From Gari tellinella (taxonomy: Eukaryota; Mollusca; Bivalvia; Cardiida; Psammobiidae), in contig OV277859.1 in assembly GCA_922989275.2 (NCBI GenBank), positions 36,995,501-37,059,500 on the forward strand: a DNA stretch of 64,000 nt, given 5' to 3'. The position numbers and the translations under genes are program-made. The notes beneath the pieces were generated by a model. It searched no databases. It saw only the letters and a program-made list of their open reading frames with translations, and was not told where the DNA came from. This document shows, piece after piece, positions 32,501-38,989 of this stretch. Every line of letters starts with the position of its first letter. Position 1 is the stretch's first letter.

Positions 32501-33689
32501 GAAAAGTAGAATAACATAGTAAAAAGTGAGATAATTGTTAGGTTTAAAACGAATAAGTTTAAGAGCAGGTTAAAACATCATTACAGGACTTATGGCTTAT
32601 GGTGAATGATGGTGCTGACGGCAGCCTTGAAATGGTTCAAGTCAGCCGACAGCACCACATCCGCTGGGAGTGCGTTCCACTGGACAACAGCTAAGGGAAG
32701 AAAAGAATACTTGTAATAGTTGGCTCCAGTGTGTATCTGTCTGAAAGTTAAAGGGTGACAGTGTCGGGAAGCCCTGATGTTATACTGTATGTAGACTGGC
32801 ATTGGAATAGCAACCAAACCATGAACAATCCTATAAAACAGACACAGACGTGCATCAGATCGTCTCTGCTCCAACGTTCTCCAGCCAAGCTTACCAAGCA
32901 TTTCAGTGACACTAGAATAGCTAGAATAGTCATTTTGGACCCATCTGGCAGCACGTCGTTGCACCATTTCAACCTTTGCTGTATTTACTAGGGTATGGGG
33001 GTCCCAGATGGAGCTCGCGTACTCTAACTGGGGGCGGACTAGAGCTTTGTAAGCACACTCTCTAATTTTGGGAGAGGGTGTTCTGATATTTCTCCTCAGG
33101 AAACCAAGTGTCCGATTAGCACTGGATGAGATGCGGTTGACATGGTCATTCCATGAGAGGTTGCTGGACAGGTCCACTCCCAGATACCGGGCACTGCTGA
33201 CGGCAGAGAGCATTTGTCCGTGTAGTGTGTATTTTGTTGGAATGGGACATTTAGCTTTAGTGGTGTGAATAACCTGACATTTGGATGGGTTGAAACTCAT
33301 GTCCCATTTAGTTGACCATGCTTGTAGCTTATTCAAGTCAGTCTGGAGCGTCGTTTGGTCGGTGTCTTTGTCATTTACTGTGAGGTAGACCGCAGTGTCA
33401 TCTGCAAATAGTCGTACCTGGGAGGTTATGTTGTCCGGTAAGTCATTAACTTAACTTAACCTGAGTTGAAGTTTACCATTGAGAAAAACAAAACCCATGA
33501 ATGAAAAGACGTTACATTTATAAGTAATCAACTATCTGCCAACTGTCCGATAACAGTAGTATCCGAAATATAGGTTCAGTTATGTAAACAAACCAGATAA
33601 ATATTGAAAATACCTAAACTTCTTGCAGTTAACGGTGATGTCAGGTTTATCCATACAAGTAAAACTATAAAAGCTGTTTTGCTTGACAT
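13879..33689 (-). CDS. SMPDL3B: SMPDL3B-like acid sphingomyelinase-like phosphodiesterase, six exons, complete
   Basis: Joined coding exons are 33689-33614, 32351-32141, 30726-30473, 26606-26443, 16039-15859 and 14525-13879. They total 1533 nt, or 510 residues plus stop. Every junction is GT-AG and keeps frame. The family is secreted or surface calcineurin-like metallophosphodiesterases that split phosphodiester or nucleotide phosphate bonds at a two-metal centre. Metal-site motifs are all visible: TDFH (32-35), TGD (95-97), GNHD (137-140), AHVPPG (240-245) and GHEH (281-284). Residues 1-22 form a signal peptide. Several N-glycosylation sequons are present. VTPWKSTLPGVGANNP in the last exon resembles vertebrate SMPDL3B from memory. 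Residues about 467-489 are a hydrophobic helix followed by SKRRR, after a Thr/His/Pro-rich stalk. This predicts a type I membrane protein with an outside catalytic domain. No poly-A signal or promoter could be fixed. Substrate is not deducible. Confidence 0.93.
14634..14715. repeat. Alpha-like palindrome, family I, in intron 5
   Basis: GTTTATTGCAGGATAGAAATA then GCAGAAAGCTC, mirrored by ATCTTTCTGC and TCCTGCAGTTATC. Confidence 0.65.
14812..15062 (+). mobile_element. Tta2 MITE copy in intron 5
   Basis: TTAACTCTTTCCTCCCTGAA at left and TTCAAAGGGTTAA at right. The core ACCCTGATCAGAGGGCTCC mirrors around a TTTC loop. Confidence 0.85.
15415..15575 (+). mobile_element. Tta1 fragment, right part missing
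   Basis: AACCATTACTCTGTAG, CCTCTGCTGAAGATAG and TCTAGCAGATGGTAG follow the consensus to the start of the core and then stop. Confidence 0.6.
15575..15830 (+). mobile_element. Tta1 MITE copy beside exon 5 donor
   Basis: AGTACCTTTTAGTGCATTTG at left and GTGATGGGTTAG at right, ending 28 bases from the exon 5 splice donor. The apex GCACCCTAGGGTGC is a double matched variant. Confidence 0.75.
15859..16039 (-). CDS. SMPDL3B: SMPDL3B-like exon 5 (second metal-site half)
   Basis: Encodes residues 236-295 plus the first base of Gly296. VYIVAHVPPG and YGHEHTDSFR supply three metal-binding or catalytic histidines. It runs from acceptor CTTCAG to donor GTTGGT. A Tta1 element begins about 20 bases upstream of the acceptor, in the polypyrimidine and branch-point zone. 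Confidence 0.95.
16059..16304 (+). mobile_element. Tta1 MITE copy beside exon 5 acceptor
   Basis: TTAACCCATTACCCCATAAA at left and TATGGGGTAATGG at right; the last TTAA is lost. The apex is GCGCCTTAAGGCGC. It starts 20 bases beyond the exon boundary. Confidence 0.85.
16612..18461 (-). mobile_element. 5'-truncated non-LTR retrotransposon in SMPDL3B-like intron 4
   Basis: An open frame of about 407 codons (18461-17238) carries the C-terminal half of a retroelement polyprotein. Residues such as WKMDINVDKSNIVVFSK, YANHLGIKQD and PIALYGCQLWNN match the stretch after the YADD box in LINE reverse transcriptases. A Cys/His-containing tail follows (CLDCNTVFYDKHIHLISEC). The 3' end is a run of ATTGT-type pentamers (16611-16637), as in elements ending in a microsatellite. 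The YADD box and endonuclease are absent; the break abuts a Pearl-like element at 18460. A Ta1 MITE sits in its 3' UTR. It lies on the same strand as the host gene. The clade is not resolved. Confidence 0.8.
16767..16944. mobile_element. Ta1 MITE copy inside the LINE 3' region
   Basis: TACAGTAAAATTTTCCATTA at left and AAGGGATTTTACTGTA at right. The inner core is shortened (CTTAAAGCAATGAG, CACTGCTTTATGC). Confidence 0.75.
18460..19682 (+). mobile_element. Pearl-like element 2 with a different internal satellite
   Basis: The left end AACAAGGGCCACTATGGCCC leads to CGCTCACC. The right end is a hairpin of CTCACC and GGTGAG at 19650-19680, after GACGGACAGACGACGG. About seven internal units of about 148 bp share GATTTGACCTAGTGACCTAG, CGAACTTGACCTAGATATCA and ACATTCTGACCAAGTTTCAT. 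The unit differs from element 1 except around CCTCTAGAGTGT. It directly abuts the truncated LINE. Confidence 0.8.
19683..20386. other. Intron 4 stretch with only repeat scraps
   Basis: Scraps of Tta1 are seen at 19745-19790 and 19857-19925 (TTAACCATTTCTTCC). The rest is AT-rich sequence in which I see no gene or clear element. Confidence 0.5.
20387..21658 (-). mobile_element. Tta1 MITE copy, inverted, split by Pearl-like element 3
   Basis: The left part is 20387-20580 (TTAACTCATTATCC, core with GAAAGTAAAGGTGCATTCTGC). The right part is 21617-21658 (ATAAATTAAAGGCGTAAAAA to GGAGTAATGGGTTAG). Confidence 0.75.
20581..21616 (+). mobile_element. Pearl-like element 3 inserted in a Tta1 MITE
   Basis: The left end ACAAGAGCCCCATGGGGC leads to CGCTCACC. 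The right end is a CTCACC...GGTGAG hairpin with AGCTAA. Internal units of about 290-300 bp share CCAATTTTGACCCCAGGGGC, GATAGAGGACCTG and TGTGCCAAATATCTAAGCTC. Removing it rejoins a Tta1 element (20387-20580 with 21617-21658). No obvious target duplication is seen, as expected for rolling-circle type elements. Confidence 0.75.
22105..22293. mobile_element. Cag1 MITE (gamma core) with 6-bp duplication AGGATG
   Basis: CAGAGCTCTAGATAAGG at left and CTTATCTGGAGCCCTT at right. AGGATG is at 22099-22104 and 22294-22299. The core CTATGATGTCACTACTC, ATTAGAATCGTCTC is mirrored. Confidence 0.85.
22316..22505. mobile_element. Second Cag1 copy in tandem, core arm lost
   Basis: ATTCCAGATAAGGGGGT at left and TTTATCTGGAGCCTTG at right, only about 20 bases after the previous copy. 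The core keeps one GAGACCATTCTAATGAGTGG arm. Confidence 0.75.
22567..22812 (-). mobile_element. Tta1 MITE copy, inverted
   Basis: CCATTACCCCATAGCCTG at left and GGAGTATTGGGTAAAG at right. The core is worn (TTCACCTTAAGGCACATTCTC). Confidence 0.75.
22884..23136 (+). mobile_element. Tta1 MITE copy
   Basis: TTAACTATTACCC at left and GGGAAAAGGGTTAA at right. The apex is GTGCATTAAGGCAC. Confidence 0.8.
23160..23280 (+). repeat. Tta1 right-half fragment
   Basis: AGAAAATGGTAGCTTCC and GCATTCTGCTTTACC to GGAAAGGGTTAA. Confidence 0.55.
23682..23931 (+). mobile_element. Tta1 MITE copy
   Basis: TTAACCCATTACCCCATAAA at left and GGGTAATGGGTTAA at right. The apex is GTGCCTTAAGGCAC. Its right TTAA is also the left TTAA of the next element. 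Confidence 0.85.
23928..24143 (+). mobile_element. Tta2 MITE copy sharing a TTAA with its neighbour
   Basis: TTAACCCTTTCCTCCCTAAA at left and GGTTCAAAGAGTTAA at right. The core palindrome is missing and a GATGAT microsatellite lies inside. Confidence 0.75.
24185..24385 (-). mobile_element. Tta1 MITE copy, inverted, core deleted
   Basis: CATTACCCCATAGCCG at left and GGTAATGAGTTAA at right. Only GTTGAAAGTAAAGCCTGCTTTAA remains of the core. Confidence 0.7.
24804..24995. mobile_element. Cag1 MITE copy
   Basis: CAGGGCTCCAGATAAGAGG at left and CTTATCTGCTGCTCTG at right. The core GAATCGTCTCGAGGAGACGATTC has apex GAGG in place of TTCG. Confidence 0.8.
25293..25551 (+). mobile_element. Tta1 MITE copy
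   Basis: ACCCATTTACCCATAAATAAG at left and GGGGAAATGGGTTAA at right. The apex is GTGCCTTAAGGCAC. Confidence 0.8.
25548..25870 (+). mobile_element. Tta2 remnant split by a Tta1 MITE
   Basis: TTAACTCATTCATCCCTGAC and AACAATTCCAGTACTCAA are Tta2 left sequence. A full Tta1 copy lies at 25596-25848 (TTAACCCATTACCCC to GGTTATGGGTTAA). Then CTAGTCCATTTTGACC resumes Tta2. Confidence 0.75.
25869..26040. mobile_element. Ta1 MITE copy, right end worn
   Basis: TACAGTAAACCCCTTCTATT at left. The core has TAAAGTAAGATAACAGTAAAAT and CTGTTTTACTGTCATCC. Confidence 0.6.
26068..26269 (-). mobile_element. Tta1 MITE copy, inverted, core half deleted
   Basis: ACCCTTTACCCCAAAGCTTG at left and AAAGTAAAGGGTTAA at right. 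Confidence 0.7.
26310..26411. repeat. Fam-H palindrome 2 beside exon 4 donor
   Basis: CATTTGATTGGTCAGATTTG then AGCC, mirrored exactly by GGCT and CAAATCTGACCAATCAAATG (26327-26376). GACTCAACTCAAACG follows. Confidence 0.75.
26443..26606 (-). CDS. SMPDL3B: SMPDL3B-like exon 4
   Basis: Encodes the end of Gly181 and residues 182-235. It includes GGYYSSQL, VNTNLYYDQD and DPANQLAWLQSEL, as in SMPDL3 proteins between the GNHD and AHV motifs. The exon ends in phase 0 at a GTAAAT donor. It is tightly framed by repeats: a Fam-H palindrome ends about 35 bases from the donor and a Cag1 element starts 35 bases from the acceptor. Confidence 0.95.
26641..26836. mobile_element. Cag1 MITE with 6-bp duplication TAAGAG, beside exon 4 acceptor
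   Basis: CAGGGCCCCAGATAAGAG at left and CTTATCTGGAGCCCTG at right. TAAGAG is at 26635-26640 and 26837-26842. The apex GAATTGTCTC...GAGACAATTC is a matched variant of GAATCG...CGATTC. Confidence 0.9.
26859..27072 (+). mobile_element. Tta1 MITE copy, worn
   Basis: TTAACTTCATAGATACAC at left and CAGGTTATGGAGTTAAAGG at right. The core is reduced to GGTTGAAAGTATAAGGGGC and CTGCTTTACTTTC. Confidence 0.65.
27105..27195. repeat. Gamma-like worn palindrome
   Basis: ACACCAAACCCTATCATGTAA and AGATAATTCTAATGTGTAGT then ACCACAGGGTTTGGTG. Similar to 13030-13128. Confidence 0.55.
27255..27665. repeat. Inverted repeat pair around a Cag1 copy
   Basis: CATGACTCTGAGCTTTATTT and CAGCACTTGTGAGCTCAC (27285-27355) recur inverted at 27575-27650 (GTGAGCTCACAAGTGCTG, AAATATAGCTCAGAGTCATG). 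A Cag1 copy lies between, about 27370-27555. Confidence 0.6.
27980..28195. mobile_element. Ta1 MITE copy
   Basis: ACAGAAAAACCTCTCTTTTA at left and AGAGAGGTTTTACTGTA at right. The core CAGAAAGCTCCTTCAGGAGCTTTCTG is intact. Confidence 0.85.
28245..28740. other. Intron 3 stretch: family I scrap, otherwise nothing seen
   Basis: 28250-28340 is a worn alpha-like palindrome (CTTAATGCAATAC, CAGCAATCACCTG). From 28340 to 28740 I see no gene, element ends or tandem repeat. Confidence 0.5.
28744..29171. mobile_element. Ta2 MITE split by a Tta1 MITE
   Basis: TACAGTGGAAACTCGATAAT at left and CAAGTTTTGACTGTA at right. A Tta1 copy occupies about 28763-29013 (AACCATTACCCAATAAATAC to GGTAATGGGTTAA). The delta core TTTCAAAGTTATAACATGGC with its mirror follows. 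Confidence 0.75.
29172..29541. other. Intron 3 stretch with nothing recognised
   Basis: AT-rich sequence with no open frame of note, palindrome or element ends that I can see. Confidence 0.5.
29542..29794 (-). mobile_element. Tta1 MITE copy, inverted
   Basis: ATAACCCATTACCCCATAGC at left and GGGGTAATGGGTTTAA at right. The apex is GCGCCCCAAGGCGC. Confidence 0.8.
29985..30179. mobile_element. Cag1 MITE copy
   Basis: CAGAGCTCCAGATAAGG at left and CTTATCTGGAGCCCTG at right. The core is AGAATTGTGTCTTTGAGACAATTCT. Confidence 0.8.
30225..30442. mobile_element. Cag2 remnant beside exon 3 donor
   Basis: The left end is lost. GATTTTTATTCTAGCAG, an alpha palindrome and AATCTTAGGATTC...TATGGAAGCCCTG at right. 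It ends 30 bases from the exon 3 splice donor. Confidence 0.7.
30473..30726 (-). CDS. SMPDL3B: SMPDL3B-like exon 3
   Basis: Encodes the end of Gly96 and residues 97-180, plus the first base of Gly181. DSVPHV completes the WTGD motif across the junction. PVLGNHDPYPSNQ (about 134-146) gives the Asn and His of the metal site. Sequons NVS, NKT and NET are present. Three nearby AGs could act as acceptor. The one giving start 30726 keeps frame with exon 2 and restores WTGDSVPHV. Confidence 0.93.
30826..31076 (-). mobile_element. Tta1 MITE copy, inverted
   Basis: GACCATATTTAGCTTGTTTC at left and GAGGTAATGGGTTAA at right. The apex is GCACCTTAGGGCGC, with one mismatched pair. Confidence 0.75.
31198..31485. 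mobile_element. Harbinger-like MITE inside a beta-core remnant
   Basis: GGGCGTGTTCGATTATTAG at left and CTGATAATCGAACACGCCC at right, flanked by ATA on both sides. Removing it joins GGTGAGATACTGAGTAACTTGG, similar to the scrap at 9358. Confidence 0.7.
31937..32128. mobile_element. Cag1 MITE copy beside exon 2 donor
   Basis: CAGAGCACCAGATAAGGG at left and CTTATCTTGGGGTCTG at right. The core GAATCGTCTCAAAGAGACGATTC is perfect apart from the loop. Confidence 0.8.
32141..32351 (-). CDS. SMPDL3B: SMPDL3B-like exon 2
   Basis: Encodes residues 26-95 plus two bases of Gly96. It starts after a CCACAG acceptor and ends at a GTAAGC donor. It carries GYFWHVTDFHYD, which provides the first Asp and His metal ligands, the sequon NYS, and the end FIIWTG that continues to Asp97 in exon 3. 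A Cag1 element ends at 32128, 11 bases from the donor. Confidence 0.95.
32404..33453 (-). mobile_element. 5'-truncated Jockey-like LINE fragment in intron 1
   Basis: From 33453 the frame reads VNDLPDNITSQVRLFADDTAVYL, so the catalytic FADD box is kept. It continues to VSTIIHHKP and a stop at 32590. Later motifs (SFNPSKCQVI, SARYLGVDLSSNLSWNDHV, RPQLEYASSIWDPH, MVQRRAARWV) are typical of Jockey/CR1-group reverse transcriptases in invertebrates. An in-frame stop lies just upstream of 33453, marking the truncation. The 3' end is a GATA-type microsatellite at 32404-32418. The insert is in sense with the gene and looks recent because the frame is open. Confidence 0.85.
33614..33689 (-). CDS. SMPDL3B: SMPDL3B-like exon 1 (start codon and signal peptide)
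   Basis: Encodes residues 1-25 plus the first base of Gly26. The ATG is at 33689-33687. The peptide MSSKTAFIVLLVWINLTS then PLTARSL is a short charged start, a hydrophobic core and a likely cleavage after Ala22. The donor GT is at 33613-33612. I chose this exon because it supplies the 1-base phase needed by exon 2 and a signal sequence, as expected for the family. Upstream sequence (33690-33890) has an AT-rich stretch but no convincing promoter. Confidence 0.85.
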
Positions 33690-33949
33690 TATCGTATAAT
33701 TGTTTCACAACTTTTCAATTATACGTATTATAAATAATGAAATAAAGTGCGGAAACTTTATTTTGTACTTTCTGGATCAAAGTTCGCGAGATAGCAAGGG
33801 TATAGATAATTCATTTGCCGTTACCAGTAAAACGGGACAGGTCAGGGACCGCGGGCTTTGGTGTTCATTCTGAGGACGGTGCATGGCGTAGGCAGGGCTA
33901 CTGCCATTTCTCCGGATTTTTCCGAAATCTTCGGATTTTTATTCCAACA

Positions 33950-34852
33950 CAGGCCTGCCATAAGTTGACATGAAAAATCCTAAGATTTCCAAATTTGCAT
34001 TTTTCAAGTGGGATTTTACTAATCGTACCTTTACCCCATAGCCTGTTTCATGTTTTGTTGACGTGGGACTACTTAAAGCGATTTACAGACGTTTCGGTAA
34101 ATGACCAGTTCGGTAAATTGATTTTATATAGTGAAAGTCTGGACGTTTCGGTAAAAAGGTAAATTATAGTAATTATAGGATTAAGTATATCGCACATCGC
34201 ACATCCCACCTCACTCGGTAACAATGAGATTGTGGCACAGTGTTTGTGCCAAGTTTGCAGGGTTGTTTTAGTATGTGTTGATCCTGATCAAACGAAATAA
34301 AGGGTATGTGAAGGGGGTAAAAATAACTTGATTTCTTCAAAAAAAAAATTCATTTCTTCTATAAGGAGATGAGATTATTGTTACATCTCAAAATAATTAA
34401 GAACTAAAAAAACAAAATTTATATTTCCTTCATAACCGACTTTATTGCCCCAATTCGGCATAGAAATTTTACCAATTCCAGAACTAGATCTTATAGTAAT
34501 TAGTATAGACCCAACCCATTTGCAAGACGTTACAAGTTACGAGTGATTAGAGATCAAGCACCATCCACCATCAGTTATTGATCTAGCGAAATGTGTGATA
34601 TACAGACCTGTACATAAACCTATAATTACTATAATTTACCTTTTTACCGAAACGTCCAGACTTTCACTATATAAAATCAATTTACCGAACTGGTCATTTA
34701 CCGAAACGTCCGTCACCCCTTAAAGCAGGCTGGAAAGTAAAGCAGAATACGCCTTAAGGCGCATTCTGCTTTACTTTCAGCCTGCTTTAAGCTACCATGT
34801 GCAAGAAAAAAATCCGAAGATTTCGGAAAAATCCGGAGAAATGGCAGCCCTG
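33950..34852. mobile_element. Inner Cag2 element, 6-bp duplication CCAACA
   Basis: CAGGCCTGCCATAAGTTGAC at left and GAAATGGCAGCCCTG at right. CCAACA is at 33944-33949 and 34853-34858. It is itself split at CTTAAAGC within its alpha core. Confidence 0.85.
34080..34718. mobile_element. hAT-like element, 639 bp, 8-bp duplication
   Basis: CTTAAAGC occurs at 34072-34079 and 34719-34726. Subterminal arms of about 92 bp (GACGTTTCGGTAAATGACCA to GTAATTATAGG) match almost exactly at 34618-34710. The outermost 10-12 bases have diverged. The interior has no long frame. Confidence 0.85.
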
Positions 34853-35172
34853 CCAACAGATGGAAGGTTAAAACAGGCTGAAAGTAAAACAGAATGCGCC
34901 CTACGGCGCATTCTGCTTTACTTTCAACCTGCTTTAAACATCACGTGTCTTAAAAACTAGAAACAGACTATGAGTTTAAGGTATAATCGGAAAAATCGAG
35001 CTTGAAAAATTAAAAAAATTGAAATCTTAGGATATTTTTTATCAACTTATGGCAGGCCTCTGTAGGTATGGGAAGAAAAATTAAACTATGCCTTCAGAAC
35101 TAGAAGAAGAGAAGAAGAAGAACGAAAGAAAGAAAGAATAAAAGAAAAAGAGAAACAGAAGATGACTAAAAT

Positions 35173-35490
35173 AGGCCGTGAGCCAGGCACCTGAAATTTG
35201 AGGTACGGGTACCATTCGGGTGAATAAGGTTCACTATGATTTTCAGGAAGCCCAAACCCTCTGCTTTTAGGAAATGTATGATAGCAGTAAATTCATGGCA
35301 GCTTTGTTGGTTTTTGAGGCATTTTTGTTACCCCACCCACCGAGTTAACGTTGTGAAAGGATCATTGTTGTCACAATCGTACTTTTTGTACTGCATGCAT
35401 TTTTATTGGTGGCTAATATCAAAACGGGTATTGCAACATGCCATTAAATGTTATTGACATTATTAAAGGTTTTAACTTTGGTTAAAACCA
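35173..35490. repeat. Left terminal inverted repeat of the 4.95 kb element
   Basis: Matches 40121 back to about 39800 in inverted orientation with substitutions and one deletion. It contains a single copy of the roughly 175-bp arm unit (GTTACCCCACCCACC to CATTAAATGTTATTGAC), whereas the right arm has more than three. Confidence 0.7.
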
Positions 35491-35599
35491 AATTTGTATC
35501 ACCTTTTTAAATGAAAAATTCACCTTTTTATGCCTTTAGACAAATGTCTTTTGATGTGGATGGCATATGGTGATCCTACTGGCGGTGCGTACGAGTTAA

Positions 35600-36390
35600 A
35601 CATATTTTACCGATTCTTGTAGAAATAACACCGTGTAATAAAATGCTTTGGTACTTAAACAGTTGTTGGTTAGGATAATTCCCAATCCAACCATATCATC
35701 CAACCTCAGTTTGACATTGACCTTGACCGAATTTTGTCTACGAATATGTTATTAGGGTTGTTTATTGGTTAACTAGATTTTACTGTTTCGTCTAGCATCA
35801 ATACCGCAGATAAGAATGATTTGATAATTGCTGCTTTTGATCATTGCCAATTCACCCATATCACCTTACCTCAGTTTTGACCTTGACCTTCACCGAATTT
35901 GGAACTAAAATATGTTATAAGGGCTGTTTTATTGGTTAACTAGATTTTACCGCATCGTCTAGCATTAACACCGCTTACTAGAATGCTATGAAACTTTCAC
36001 AGTTATGACTTAGAATCATTCTCAGTTCACCCATATCACCCAACCTCCATTTTGACATTGACCGTGACTGAATTCGGACTTGTTATAAGGGATGTTTATT
36101 GGTTAACTAGATTTTACCGTTTCATCTAGCATTAACAACTTTTATTAGAATGCTTTGAGACTTGCACAATTGTTACATTCGATAATTCCCAATCAACGAG
36201 TATCAACAAAACTTAATTTGGCATTGACCTTGACCTTATTGTGGACTAAGAATATGTTTTATGTGCTATGTCAAGGTTAAAAAGATTTTATCTTTTCGTC
36301 TAGCACCGCTTAATCAAATACTTGGATACATATACAGTTGTCGCCTTGTACCATTCATAATCTATCCATATCATCCAACCTTGTATTTAC
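35600..36390. repeat. Tandem repeat, units of about 160-180 bp, left arm
   Basis: Four to five diverged units share GGTTAACTAGATTTTACCG, TCTAGCATTAACACCGC, CACCCATATCACC and TTGACATTGACC. The same unit occurs inverted at 39000-39310 in the right arm. A related array occurs, also inverted relative to this one, at 600-1250. Confidence 0.7.
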
Positions 36391-36415
36391 CTTGATAATA
36401 CCACAGAGATCACTG

Positions 36416-38717
36416 TCAATGAGGACACACAAATTCGCATTGGGACCATACACTTCCGCTTGAACATTTGTGCCACCAAGCGTTACTATATAACAGTGCA
36501 TCTATCAGCCAATTTAGAGACATTCTTGAAGATACGAAACACGAGAACTCCCACACACAGCTGAAAAGGTCACAAATGCAGAAATACGAGGAAAACGTTA
36601 CTAAAAAAACATATCTTATAAGAGGCTGGTTCAACCCATTTGAAATAAATCAAGATCTGATTAGCATAACCACCGTTAATGCAGTACCTTGAGGCATCGC
36701 AAAAGACCTTCTGAGTGCGCATGCGATTGGTAAATGATGCTATTGGTCAATGCTCGTATGCACAATTTAAAGGAGAACAACCATGATGGAATGAAGAGCA
36801 ACAAAGTTTAGACCTCAAGCAGCATGAAAGTGAAATCCAGTGGAAGACTGGCAGTTCTTATAGCTGATAATGCTTTTTTGTTCGGTCGCATCATAGTTAT
36901 GGCACACACACGCAATCTCCGGATAAATTTCATTATTTTACTTATTGCTCTTTGGCAATAGTCTTTCTCAACATCAAATGGTTTGCTAAGAAATCCAACA
37001 ATGCTGCATTTGCATTGAGCTAACAGAAAACGCTTGGCTTAGCTGAAGGAGTCCCGAAAAAGTCTGTCTCTGTGATTGACGGAATGAACCTCGTATAGAG
37101 TCAAAAGATACCAATGCATTTTTGTGGCTGCGCAAGCACTATTCTATCGATGGTACTCGAGGCGGCAGTGACAGTGATAGAATAGATATATACAGGGGAG
37201 ACGCTTCTTTAGCAATATGGTCAATAATAATATTCTTATAGCATTCCTGGTGCATCAATGGATGAAAACTGAGCACAGTCAAAGGTTACAGAGGATTTGA
37301 TTGGAATTTTTTATTTACGTCGCTTTCAACAGTATTTCAGTCATATCGCGACGTCCAGCTAATTATAGGTGGAGGAAGACCCCAGAAGTCCTTTATGCAC
37401 TGTTTCAGGCACAAATCAACAACTGGGCAGAACCATCGACCTTCCGTAAGCCAGCTGGAAGGCTTCCCAACATGAGAAATCCGAACGACCCTACTGGGAT
37501 TCGAACTCACAGCGGTGGGGAGCTTAGTGATGTAAGTCACAGTGACTATACCACTAGGCCACGGAGACCCCTAGGTTACAGAGGAAAATATCGCATCTTA
37601 CGCTGAAATCAAATGCTTCAAAATAAAAAAACAATGGATGCGAGGAGGTACAGGGTCTTTGAAGCAGCCAAGAAGAAGCAAATGAACGTATTTAAGAAAT
37701 GCTGGACAAAGACACGCACAAGTTATATATGATATCCTGAAAATTGAGGACGCGATTGACACTGATGTTTGCAAGTCACTGAATTGAATGTATGGTTTAA
37801 CATGTTGTGATACGGTCAGCGCATTTGCTGGTAAGAATAAAATACGCGCACTGAAATTGATGAATGGTAATGATGATACTCAAAAATGTTCCCAGAATTT
37901 GAATAGGAAAGGGGTACCCCTCCTGCTTTGATATACAGACTTGAGATATAAACGTCAGCTCTATGCCCTGTAAGCGTCATCAGCAAAAGTGAATGATAAG
38001 CGGTACGGCTTATTATGTACCACATAGGGTAAGAAAGAGCGCCACCAGCTACAACTCATGCCTGGATGGATGGACAAATTATTTTGGTTTACGGCACTGC
38101 GCCACAAAATGGGTCATAAAGCGCCAGTGAATGATGGGGAAATGATGAGACGCGATGATGACGATGACTTCGCGCAGATGATTTTGACTAATTTCGTCCT
38201 TTGCAAAACGCAAATAAGATCAAAACCAACTACCTGTCTTCCTTAATTTTAGTTCTTAGAAGAGGGGGTAATCTCTTTCTAACAAAGAGAAACAATTCCG
38301 TATGACAATTAACCAACAACAATACAACAAGATAGGAATGTCTGGACTGTTTTAGATAAGCACACTTTAAGAGCTAACCTCAATGCTACTATTTGGAGTC
38401 GATGATATTCCAAGTCCTGTAGGAAGAGGATGGAAAGATGTGAAAGAGGGTGAGATTGATCAGCTATTAGACGACTTGCTGGATAGAAAACAGGTCCGAG
38501 GTAGATGCTTGACCTACTAGCGGGGAGCTGTGCTAGTAAATGTACTTTGCTTAAATGTGTATGCATTTCTTATGGTTTGAATAGTACGAACATGTGCAAA
38601 CTCCCTAACTGTGATAATCAGGCAACTAGTACAGAATCAGATGATGAAGAACATCCATTGGAAGAGGCTGAAAACATTGAGAGTGAAGGAGATGTGAGAA
38701 TTGGTATTCTTACATAA
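36416..38717 (+). pseudogene. Decayed XPG/FEN-like nuclease gene of the 4.95 kb element
   Basis: Broken plus-strand segments in different frames appear in a consistent order. 36468-36692 reads GWFNPFEINQDLISI. Near 37045-37090 is VSVIDGMNLV. Near 37165 is SDSDRIDIY. 37220-37262 reads NNNILIAFLVHQWM. 37760-37870 reads DVCKSL, CDTVSAFAGKNKIRALKLM. 38505-38717 has a Cys cluster (CASKCTLLKCVCISYGL, MCKLPNCDNQ) and an acidic end. From memory these resemble a protein family common near mobile elements in cnidarians and molluscs. The CD...F.GK...ALKLM stretch resembles the helix-three-turn-helix of XPG/FEN nucleases. Many stops and frameshifts and a SINE insertion show it is dead. Confidence 0.6.
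37296..37572 (-). mobile_element. tRNA-derived SINE with 13-bp target duplication
   Basis: On the minus strand the head GGGTCTCCGTGGCCTAGTGG has a pol III A box, and GAGTTCGAATCCC a B box. The body ends near CTTCCTCCACC and CGACGTAAATAAAAAATT. The direct repeat AGGTTACAGAGGA occurs at 37283-37295 and 37573-37585. This proves insertion into the nuclease pseudogene, after or during its decay. Confidence 0.9.
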
Positions 38718-38989
38718 GAATTACAACCTACACGTCAGGGGTTGTAATGCATTGATTATTCGTCAATGCCGACTAGATGTTTAGACATTTTCATAACACT
38801 GTTGTCAATGGGTTGTAAGTTAACGCCAATAGATTGCCTTTACACTTAAATACTTTGACCCAAAATATATGTTTTTCATCTGTTATGTGATAGTAGGTAT
38901 ATTTGAAAATTGCAGAGTCAAGGATTTGAACACTATTAGCCTTAGCATAAGAAGAGAGTAACAATGTCTTAGAACATTACTGCTTTAAG

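Larger units (their letters stand above)
33893..35062. mobile_element. Outer Cag2 element of a triple nest
   Basis: CAGGGCTACTGCCATTTCTCC at left and ACTTATGGCAGGCCTCTG at right. It is split at CCAACA by an inverted Cag2 copy. Its own alpha palindrome is at about 34870-34938 (GCGCCCTACGGCGC). Confidence 0.75.

Noticed and set aside
33690..33890. TATA-like AT-rich segment upstream of exon 1
   Set aside because: The window is AT-rich throughout and no initiator or CpG-rich promoter signature stands out, so no promoter is called.
37485..37570. A tRNA gene on the minus strand
   Set aside because: A and B boxes exist but a full cloverleaf does not, and it is fused to a SINE body.
37301..37606. 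Frame with NPNDPTGIRTHSGGEL
   Set aside because: It is the reverse strand of a tRNA-derived SINE, as shown by A and B boxes and the 13-bp duplication.
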